From contig NZ_SWBR01000003.1 in NCBI RefSeq assembly GCF_005116505.1, positions 248,001 through 312,000 on the forward strand: a stretch of 64,000 nt of DNA. The letters run 5' to 3'. Under the pieces are notes generated by a model. It ran no database searches. It worked only from the letters and a program-made list of their open reading frames with translations, and had not been told where the DNA came from. This stretch comes from Pedobacter polaris. Lineage in GTDB: Bacteria; Bacteroidota; Bacteroidia; Sphingobacteriales; Sphingobacteriaceae. Position numbers and translations under genes: made by a program. How positions within the stretch are numbered: the first letter of the stretch is position 1; each line of letters opens with the position of its first letter. Below, piece by piece: positions 18,781 to 27,140 of this stretch.

Positions 18781-21099
18781 TTAAAACGGATAACCAATAC
18801 CGATGTTTAAAATAAAATTCTCTCTGCGCCAAGTTTTGCTACCAAAATCAACTTCATTTAGCACCCAACGTTGTCCGCTAGGAAGGTATGGTTTTCTAAT
18901 TGGAAAAGCTCCATCTAAACGAATTACAAATATTTGAGCATCTATTCTTAAACCGGCTCCAGTGCCAACAGCCAATTCACTTAGCGCTCTACTCAACTTA
19001 AAACCAGAACCTGGCCTGCCCGTATTTGTAGTTCCTGGTATGCCTGTATCTTCTTTTCTCAACCAAATATTTCCTGCATCAACAAATAATGCACCATATA
19101 AAACACTTACAATTTTAAACCTGAGTTCTGTATTCAGCATCATTTTAATATCTCCGCCTTGATCTGAGAAAGTTTGATTGTCGGGTACTTTATAAGTCCC
19201 TGGGCCTAATGTTCTAGCTCTAAACGCTCTAATGTCATTACTTCCGCCAGCAAAAAACTGCCGAACAAAAGGTAATGTAGTGCTGTTGCCGTATGCATAA
19301 CCATAACCCAAGTTAAGCCTGCTAGCCCAGGTTACATTTCTATTTACCTTGTAATAATCTCTTAAATCTGCCTCAAGTCTTACAAATTGAGTTAATGAGG
19401 TATTAAATAATCCCCTTCTACCCAAGTTATCTTTTTGAACAAATAAACCCCATAAATTTCCTCCTGTTTCTATGCCTCCATTAAAATAGATGTTATTTCT
19501 TCTGTAATCTTCCATTTGATTAGTGAAGGTGAAATTATAATTGCTACCGATGATGAATTGATTTTCAAGTGAGCTACGTAATATAGGGTTTGCATTAAAA
19601 AGGCTGTCTTTTGTTGCGGTATCAGGGAAACTTGCTTGTACATAGTTAACCGATATTGGATTAAAAGTATGCTCTTTTCTAATATTTTCTTTCCAGTTGT
19701 AACCAAATTCTGCTTTAAAAGCATTTAATGAATATTGTGAACCTCTATTTAATAATTGGTAAGAAAGTGAGGCTACGGTTTTAGGAATAAATGCATTGGT
19801 AGCACTTGGTTTGTAAAATGGAACAATGAATTGGGGAAAGGTTAATTTGCCTTCTAATGTAAGGGATAGTGAGTTTTGCCCTTTCGCTAATCCACTATAT
19901 TGCGTTTCGAAACCGCCACTTGCACTAATATCTAATTGCTCAGCGCCTCTAAATAGATTTCGTGTAGTTTGGGTTATTTTCACTTCAGAACCTATGAAAT
20001 TACTTGATTTATTTGTTCCGGTAACTGAAAAACTCAATGAATTTTTCTTTAATGGGGTAAGGAAAATATTTAAGTTAAGCTGATTGTTCTTAAAACTATC
20101 AATTGGTAAAAACTCTACTCTTACATCTCTAAAAGCACCAACATTTACCATCCTATTTAAGGATTGGTTATGGTCTTTTCTATTATAATTTTCGCCCTTT
20201 TTAAAGAAAACCAGCCTGTCAAAAAGTTTTGGTTTAAATGTATTTCTATCATCGTAAATATTAAAATCGTGATATGGCTGTGGGTGCAAATTTCTTAATA
20301 AACTATCTCTTCGCAAATTGTAATTTGGATAGATATTTATATTTTTTATCGTATATGGTTTTAGCGCAGCATCTGGAGATGTGTTTTTTACTTTCAATGT
20401 AATGTCTACCAAATTTTTGCCAATCGTGCTATCAACTTGTAATATCAAATAATCTGGACTGAAATAGAAATAACCACTCTCTTTTAAATCATTATCTATC
20501 CTAATCCGTTCATTTTTGTAAGTATCTAAATCATAAAAATTACCAACTTTTAATAATGTCTTATCTTTGTTTTTGTTGATATTGTTAGTTAGAGTTCCCG
20601 TGTCTTTAGGAAAGGTTACACTATTGATTTTATATCTGTCGCCTGTGGTTGCAGTATAAATTGCTTTTCCTTTTTTGCCTTTAATTACTGTATCTCCCGT
20701 AACATCTGCTTGCAAATAACCTTGGCTAATTAAGTAACTTTTTAAAACATCATTATTGTATTTTATCTTTACTTCGCTCATTAATACAGGTTTTTCTCCT
20801 ACTTTATTCTTCAACCAATTTCCTATTCCTTTTGGTTTAACGGTATCGGGAGCAAGATTATACAGTAATAATTTCCATTTAATACCCAATAGCGATTTGT
20901 TAGGCCTGGGACGAGTTTTATTTTCTAGCGAGGTTTTAACCTCTTTTTGGTCAGCTATTCTTTTACTAGAATCAGGATTGATAATAACATCGGCTCCCGT
21001 ATATAAATATTGCCCAGGTTTAAGTCGTCTGGTTGTACTACAGCTAGCCAAAACCAAACAAGCCATTAAAATTATTGTAGATTTAATTAGTTGTTTCAT
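18781..21099 (-). CDS. tamL: translocation and assembly module lipoprotein TamL (Omp85 family)
   Basis: A 772-residue Omp85/BamA-like outer membrane barrel with a lipoprotein signal (CLVLASC, Cys20), which is the lipid-anchored Bacteroidota counterpart of TamA. The N-terminal half holds POTRA-like repeats. The C-terminal half is a barrel with FAGGSNDIRAFRARTLGPGT, and the end GIGYPF has the usual aromatic terminus. It is expected to work with TamB in outer membrane protein insertion or lipid transport. The start overlaps the end of tamB by 17 bases, so the two are translationally linked. Confidence 0.9.
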   Translation of the reverse strand: MKQLIKSTIILMACLVLASCSTTRRLKPGQYLYTGADVIINPDSSKRIADQKEVKTSLENKTRPRPNKSLLGIKWKLLLYNLAPDTVKPKGIGNWLKNKVGEKPVLMSEVKIKYNNDVLKSYLISQGYLQADVTGDTVIKGKKGKAIYTATTGDRYKINSVTFPKDTGTLTNNINKNKDKTLLKVGNFYDLDTYKNERIRIDNDLKESGYFYFSPDYLILQVDSTIGKNLVDITLKVKNTSPDAALKPYTIKNINIYPNYNLRRDSLLRNLHPQPYHDFNIYDDRNTFKPKLFDRLVFFKKGENYNRKDHNQSLNRMVNVGAFRDVRVEFLPIDSFKNNQLNLNIFLTPLKKNSLSFSVTGTNKSSNFIGSEVKITQTTRNLFRGAEQLDISASGGFETQYSGLAKGQNSLSLTLEGKLTFPQFIVPFYKPSATNAFIPKTVASLSYQLLNRGSQYSLNAFKAEFGYNWKENIRKEHTFNPISVNYVQASFPDTATKDSLFNANPILRSSLENQFIIGSNYNFTFTNQMEDYRRNNIYFNGGIETGGNLWGLFVQKDNLGRRGLFNTSLTQFVRLEADLRDYYKVNRNVTWASRLNLGYGYAYGNSTTLPFVRQFFAGGSNDIRAFRARTLGPGTYKVPDNQTFSDQGGDIKMMLNTELRFKIVSVLYGALFVDAGNIWLRKEDTGIPGTTNTGRPGSGFKLSRALSELAVGTGAGLRIDAQIFVIRLDGAFPIRKPYLPSGQRWVLNEVDFGSKTWRRENFILNIGIGYPF

Positions 21100-24000
21100 T
21101 TTTTGGTTTCTGTTCTATTTGATTTCTTAATCTCTTTGATCTCTTTTGGAAAATCTCTTTAAATTTATTGTAATCTACCACTAATGTAAAACCAACACCA
21201 GTTTCAATAATCTGACCATCAACAATACCTTCGTTTTGGTTACGTCTATAAAACCTTAACCTGTACCTGCCATCAGCAGAAAGCATATAATCTATATTTA
21301 CATTACCTGCGATAGCTGATGAACTTTGCCCAGGAGTTTTTGGCCCCTCTAATCCAAATGAACTACCAACTGTTATGGTTAATCTATCATTTAATAATTT
21401 TTTAGATAAGCCAACTTCTAAATCTGTTTTTTGTTCTAATGAACCAGTCGAATAATCTTCAGATGAGTTTACGCCAAAGTTTAAATCAACACCTTGAATT
21501 AAATCAGACGCTAAATTATTCAACTGTTCAGTTAACAATTTACTTACGCTTGAGCGAGCCCAGGTGGATGCACCACCGCCACCACCAACCAAACTTTGGA
21601 AAGGATTGTTAGCAATAAACCTATTCAAAGCAAGCAAAGCAAATACTTGTTTATTCAACTCATTTTCATCTCTATTTACATTTTGTAATTTGGTATAAAC
21701 TATTCCTTCTAATGCGCCACGTTCATTTTCTGGTAAATCAATTTTGAAAGAAATAGTTGGCTTTAACAATTCATCTTTCATATACAAATAAACTTGAAAG
21801 GGCAATTTGGTTTTTGCTCTAATGTTATCTGGTTCATTAATTAAATCAATTGGTGCAGCATTAACTTCATATAAAGCCGTTAAATCAACAGTTGCAGCAG
21901 TTGGCTCTCCAGTCCAAATTATAGTACTTCCCTTAACAATTTTAAATGGTCTTTTACCTAACGGAGCAACTGTTAAACTATAAGAGCCTTCTATAACTTC
22001 ATACCTACCAGTTAAACTTATTTTTCCGCTGCGGTCTATAGTTGCATTTAAATTGGCATCACCTTTTATATTCAAGTTATCGCCATTCTGTGGATCAACA
22101 ACTACGTTTAATTCAGCTTCTGGATCAATTGTTATTGCAGCAACTAGATTAACTCCTTTTAAAGGTGATTTACTTACGCTATCAGTTTTTAAAGCTTTTT
22201 GACCATTAAAAGGTGGTGCATCTGCATCTATAAATTGTACAATTCCTTCTTGGTCAATAACAGATGGGTCGCTGATGGGCAAGGCATAAAAGAATTTAGT
22301 TCCTTTATTAACATTAAGTCTCATATTTACATCAGGCTGATTTAAATCTCCACGAACTTTAATGTTGCTGGTTAAATAAACAGTACCATAAATCATGTCA
22401 TTATCAGCAGCAGTAGAATTAATTGCTCTAAAATTATTAGTGGTAATATCTAATCCAAACCTTACATTTTTAAAGTCAGTAGTATAAATATTGCCATCAA
22501 TAATTGCCTTTTGTCCTAACGAGTCAATTATTGTAAAGTCATCAAATCTTATACCTTCATTATTAAATGCTATTTCTTGAGTTGGCATAGTGAAATAAGA
22601 ATTGATATAAGCAACATTAAATCCAGCATCATTAAATTTAAGTGAGCCTAAAATTTTTGGTGCTGTCAATTCGCCCTTAACATTAAATTGGCCAGTTATT
22701 GTTCCTTTTCCTTGCCTAATTTGACCTAAACTAACACTTTCTATTTCTTTAAGATCTATCTTATCAATATTTACAACTAAATCTAATGCACTTTGTGGAG
22801 CTGTATAATAAAAACCACTTGCACGTAATTCGTGAACTCCTTTTAATCTTGCATCAACCTGAAAAGCGTTGGCGGTATTGTTGTTTACCAATAAACTTAA
22901 ATCACCAAGATCATCTTTTTGATAACGCAATTTGCTGATATTTAGATTGGCTTCAAACTTAGGGTTGCCTACTATGTCTTTTACATTAACCAATCCATTA
23001 ATAGTTCCACCAACCATTGAAGTATCAGTTTCTGCAAATTTTGTGATGGTTTCTATCTGAAAGTCTTTAAACTCTACACGCATTGGAGAATTTGGTGTGT
23101 TGTTAATGCTGTTGATGCTTAATAATTGTGAACCTTGACTTAAATTAAACTCATTTGCCAATATTCCTGATTTGCCAAATTGAATATAGTTTGCTGAGGG
23201 AATACTCCATTTTTGATAATCTAATAGCAGTTTATTAGGGTCAAGGTTAAACCTAAAGTCTTTTTTATAAGATTTGAAAATGCCACCAATTACATATTTA
23301 TCTTTCCTCTGTCTATCTCTAAGGAAAATATTTAAATCTAATTGATTATTAGCTGCATTGCCTGAAATTTCTGAATTAAATAATACTATAGATGGGCTTT
23401 GAATACTTTTAATTGTTAAATTGTAATTTAACTTTTGGTTGTTATTATTTACTGCAAGGCGAATGCTATCCACATTATAATCTTCATACACCACTTTTGG
23501 AAAAGAGGCATTCATAATCAAGCTATCTTTTTTTGTATCAATTAATCCATTTATTCTTGATGGAACAAAAGTTGTTAATTGTGGAACAAAATCTTTCAAA
23601 AATTTAGGGTTATAAACATTGATATCAAATCTAAAACGCTGATCTGGAATGGATGTAACCTCACCAAATTGATAATATTTATTAATTTGATTAATGATGG
23701 CATTTCCGATTTTACTTAACTGATATTGCCCATCAATTTTTGCACTTAATAATTCTGATTTTAACGATAAACTATTAGCTGTGGCAGATGAATGTGCAAC
23801 AATTTGAACAGTATCTACATTAAATCTTCTGCCCTCTTTTACAACTTGTAAACCGGTTGCGAAAATATCGCCATTTAAATAATCCACATCAGCAGTGGTA
23901 ATGTTTGCTTTAATATTTCCTGCAACTTTAAATTCTGTTGCACTAAAATTCAATTTTTGCAGGTCAACTTGTTTTAAGTTTACATTAGCTTTAACAGCAG

Positions 24001-26068
24001 GATATTTTCTAGCTAAATTAATCTGTGCATCTAAATTGAAATTGGCATTACTATCAGGCATACTACCTTTTACATTTAGCAATTGTTTGGCATAAGTGCC
24101 ACTCATCTTTAAATTGCGGTAATTGTATTTGTTATAAGTTGCGCTTAAAACTGTGGCATTAAATTTTGCGTTGATTTTTTTTGGATCCAAACCTGTTCCA
24201 ATTACATCAGCTTTTACGGTAACTCTGCCTAAGGTGGCTTGTTGTTTTAATAATCTGCCAACATTAAAATTGTTTAAGCTGATGTTCGCTTTATAACTTT
24301 CTTTCCCTTTAGGCCCTTTCATGTTTGCAACAATTACCGCTCCTCCCATGTCCGTTTGTATGTTTAGATTAGTGCTAAAATCGGTCATCGAGCCTTTAAA
24401 GGTTCCCTTGGCGTTAACTACATTCGGTAATTCAATAGTAGGAGGGAGTGATTTTTTAGGAACCACAACTAAAATATCACTTTTGGTAAGGTGTAGTCTT
24501 TTAATGTTTAAATCAAGATAAGTTTTATTGATATCAGGTAAACCTTTTGCCCTTCCACTAATGTCAATTTGGGTATTTTTTAACCCACTTAACTGTAATT
24601 GGGTAATATTTAAATTGTTTAAGTAGCCATTAACATTGGCATTTAATTTAATTTTTTCATTTCTATAATTTGCCGGGATAGCATCACTGAAAAAAACTGC
24701 ATCTTTTAAACCAATGGTTGTATTTTTAAAATTCAAACTCATTTTAACCCTTTCAGGATGTTTCGTTAAATCCTCTAATGAGGTAAAGTTTAACTCAGTT
24801 GCATTATCAATACTGGTATTTGGAGTTTTTAGGAGGAAATTAGCCAGCTTAATTTGTTTGTTGGTATAAGTTGCATCGCCTTGTAATTGATTTAAAACGA
24901 AACCACTTTTATCTTTTAACGAACCATTGTTTACCTTAACAGTTATGCCCCCATTAGCGAAATTTAAATTCCCAGCACCTAAATTAAAATTGGTAATGTT
25001 AAGGTGATTAAAATCTAATCCTTTTGCTGGTTTTGCTGCTAAATTGTCAAACTGTACCTCATTGTCATTAAAATCAACTTTCTTTAAAAATAAAGCTAGG
25101 GGGGATGCTTCCACAACAACTGTATCTTTTACTTTTTTTAAGTTGTTGCTAGGCGCAGGTTTAAAAGCAAATAAAATTTTAGATTTATTTAATCTCGCTT
25201 CATCAGCATTATACTTGCCATTTGTTAAATCTACCTTTAAATTAACTAAGCCTAAATCATTAATGTTTGCAATTGCTTTTGTTGTTGACAATTGGTCATC
25301 ATAATTTATTTTTACATTGCTAAATGAAAAATCCTGAATTGCTATAGTTGGTAGTTTTCCAGTTGATTTTTGTGTGCTGTCTACACTATTGGTAATATGT
25401 TGTACCAAATGCGTTAAAGGTTTTTGCTGAAGATAATTAAGATTAGTGTTTTTTAAACTTAATTCTTTGATAACGTAATTTTGTTTAACTAAATCAAAAT
25501 CTTTAATCTTCGATTTAAATTCACCAAGATATAATTTCACATCGTTACCTGCTACATCATCCCTGTAAGTAATGCCAATGTCTGTGAATAAAACTTTATC
25601 GATTCTAAATTTTAAAGGGGCAGAAGTGGTATCTTTTTCTGGATCTTTTTTTTCTTCAGTCATAAAGGCATCAACTAAGAAAGAAAAATTAAAAGCAGTG
25701 TCTGGATTAATACGTTTTACGTTTGCACGTACGTTTTTTAGTTCAATGCTGTTTATTTCAACGGTGTTTTTTAAAAGCTTAAATAAGCTAATGTCAACCT
25801 GTAGTTTTTCTGCATATAATAATGTATCACCTTTTCTATCTTCAATATAAAACTTATTAAGCACCACATCTTTTGGCAGGGCGATTTTAATACTTTCTAA
25901 TCTAACTTCGGTTTTGGTCTTGTTTTTAAGGTAGGTAATAGCCCTATCCTTCACAAAGTTTTGTACGGCAGGGATATTTAACGAAAGCGCAATGAGAACA
26001 ACCAACAAGATAATGCTAGCGATTGTCCATAGGAAAATTTTTAAACCTTTACGTAAATACTTCTTCAA
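21083..26068 (-). CDS. tamB: translocation/assembly module protein TamB
   Basis: A 1661-residue AsmA-like/TamB envelope protein. It has an N-terminal membrane anchor (IFLWTIASIILLVVLIALSL), then a very long repetitive beta-rich periplasmic region of the bridge-like lipid transfer type, and the C-terminal DUF490/TamB domain (about 1250-1640, including GRYEVIEGSYSLTVAPLGKR). The start is a TTG codon at 26068; the frame is open further upstream but without an ATG. It is encoded directly before tamL, as in other Bacteroidota. Confidence 0.92.
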   Translation of the reverse strand: MKKYLRKGLKIFLWTIASIILLVVLIALSLNIPAVQNFVKDRAITYLKNKTKTEVRLESIKIALPKDVVLNKFYIEDRKGDTLLYAEKLQVDISLFKLLKNTVEINSIELKNVRANVKRINPDTAFNFSFLVDAFMTEEKKDPEKDTTSAPLKFRIDKVLFTDIGITYRDDVAGNDVKLYLGEFKSKIKDFDLVKQNYVIKELSLKNTNLNYLQQKPLTHLVQHITNSVDSTQKSTGKLPTIAIQDFSFSNVKINYDDQLSTTKAIANINDLGLVNLKVDLTNGKYNADEARLNKSKILFAFKPAPSNNLKKVKDTVVVEASPLALFLKKVDFNDNEVQFDNLAAKPAKGLDFNHLNITNFNLGAGNLNFANGGITVKVNNGSLKDKSGFVLNQLQGDATYTNKQIKLANFLLKTPNTSIDNATELNFTSLEDLTKHPERVKMSLNFKNTTIGLKDAVFFSDAIPANYRNEKIKLNANVNGYLNNLNITQLQLSGLKNTQIDISGRAKGLPDINKTYLDLNIKRLHLTKSDILVVVPKKSLPPTIELPNVVNAKGTFKGSMTDFSTNLNIQTDMGGAVIVANMKGPKGKESYKANISLNNFNVGRLLKQQATLGRVTVKADVIGTGLDPKKINAKFNATVLSATYNKYNYRNLKMSGTYAKQLLNVKGSMPDSNANFNLDAQINLARKYPAVKANVNLKQVDLQKLNFSATEFKVAGNIKANITTADVDYLNGDIFATGLQVVKEGRRFNVDTVQIVAHSSATANSLSLKSELLSAKIDGQYQLSKIGNAIINQINKYYQFGEVTSIPDQRFRFDINVYNPKFLKDFVPQLTTFVPSRINGLIDTKKDSLIMNASFPKVVYEDYNVDSIRLAVNNNNQKLNYNLTIKSIQSPSIVLFNSEISGNAANNQLDLNIFLRDRQRKDKYVIGGIFKSYKKDFRFNLDPNKLLLDYQKWSIPSANYIQFGKSGILANEFNLSQGSQLLSINSINNTPNSPMRVEFKDFQIETITKFAETDTSMVGGTINGLVNVKDIVGNPKFEANLNISKLRYQKDDLGDLSLLVNNNTANAFQVDARLKGVHELRASGFYYTAPQSALDLVVNIDKIDLKEIESVSLGQIRQGKGTITGQFNVKGELTAPKILGSLKFNDAGFNVAYINSYFTMPTQEIAFNNEGIRFDDFTIIDSLGQKAIIDGNIYTTDFKNVRFGLDITTNNFRAINSTAADNDMIYGTVYLTSNIKVRGDLNQPDVNMRLNVNKGTKFFYALPISDPSVIDQEGIVQFIDADAPPFNGQKALKTDSVSKSPLKGVNLVAAITIDPEAELNVVVDPQNGDNLNIKGDANLNATIDRSGKISLTGRYEVIEGSYSLTVAPLGKRPFKIVKGSTIIWTGEPTAATVDLTALYEVNAAPIDLINEPDNIRAKTKLPFQVYLYMKDELLKPTISFKIDLPENERGALEGIVYTKLQNVNRDENELNKQVFALLALNRFIANNPFQSLVGGGGGASTWARSSVSKLLTEQLNNLASDLIQGVDLNFGVNSSEDYSTGSLEQKTDLEVGLSKKLLNDRLTITVGSSFGLEGPKTPGQSSSAIAGNVNIDYMLSADGRYRLRFYRRNQNEGIVDGQIIETGVGFTLVVDYNKFKEIFQKRSKRLRNQIEQKPKNETTN

Positions 26069-26221
26069 TCGAGATAAATTTGAGATGGTAAACCTTTTTA
26101 CACTAATATTATGCCAATTACTATTAAATTTTAAACAAATAGTGATTAAAAAAGTTCTTTAGAATTTAAAGAAAAAATAGCTTACGTTTATATCCCGCAA
26201 ATAATTTGTGGAAACAAATCT

Positions 26222-26710
26222 ATGAACACACAAAATTTCACCATCAGCTACGAGACTTTTAATAGTATAGAAGAGCTTTCAGGAACTGATAAAATGTTAT
26301 GTGCAAAGGCGAAAGAGGCATTGGTTTCATCATTTTCCCCATATTCTAAATTTAAAGTAGGAACAGCTATTCTTTTAGCCGATGATCAAATTGTATTAGG
26401 GAGCAACCAAGAAAATTTAGCTTATCCATCAGGTCTTTGCGCTGAAAGAGTTGCCTTATTCAATATTGGCTCAAATTATCCAAATGCTGTTGTTAAAACA
26501 ATGGCGATTACTGCACAAACAGACAATTTTAAAATAGTAAACCCAATTACTTCGTGTGGCGGCTGTTTGCAGGTAATGATTGAAGTAGAGAAAAGACAAA
26601 AGACACCGATTGAAGTTTTATTCTATTGCATTGATGGGCAAATTCTAAAAATAAAAAGCGTTAAGAATTTATTGCCTTTTGCATTTGTAGAAGATAGGTT
26701 GGAAAAATAA
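26222..26710 (+). CDS. cdd: cytidine deaminase
   Basis: A 162-residue homotetrameric-type cytidine deaminase that converts cytidine and deoxycytidine to uridine forms. The zinc site is clear: the CAE motif in GLCAERVALFN (cysteine ligand and catalytic glutamate) and the pair in SCGGC. SPYSKFKVGTAI is also typical of the family. It is divergent from tamB and followed by a repeat-filled region, so it is probably monocistronic. Confidence 0.93.
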   Translation: MNTQNFTISYETFNSIEELSGTDKMLCAKAKEALVSSFSPYSKFKVGTAILLADDQIVLGSNQENLAYPSGLCAERVALFNIGSNYPNAVVKTMAITAQTDNFKIVNPITSCGGCLQVMIEVEKRQKTPIEVLFYCIDGQILKIKSVKNLLPFAFVEDRLEK

Positions 26711-27140
26711 GGTCACTAAAATTCACCATCTAAGACATTTTAGAAAACCTAAAAGTTATCTATTCATAAACCATATGTCTATCCTTCGTTTGTCATTCCG
26801 GGGAACGAGGAATCTAATAGCTAGATTATAGCACAAATAATTTTTTTAGTGTGAAAATGCTTAGCTGTGCTTTGATATTTTAGATGGTTAAAAAATGGTT
26901 TGTCAGTCCGACTTTGGAGGAATCTGATAGATTAGATTATATAGATTCTTCGCTTCGCTCTGAATGACAAACTTTTATTTGGTAGAAATCACTTAAATTG
27001 CTTTTCAAATCTTATTTATGTATAGCTCTTATGTGTTCATTTTGCATCTATTCTTACCTCTCAACACCCTGTTAAAAACTTCTCTCCAAAATTCTAAATG
27101 CAAGCCTTATATTTACGCATCCCAAATACTTTTATAGCGA
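26711..27140. other. 430-bp gene-free stretch with two palindromic repeats
   Basis: No gene is seen. A half element (GTCATTCCGGGGAACGAGGA) lies at 26789-26827 and a full palindrome at 26898-26972, sharing CCGACTTTGGAGGAATCT exactly with the copy at 61523-61604. TATATTTA at about 27107-27114 is one base off the TAnnTTTG -7 consensus and could serve parC. Confidence 0.5.
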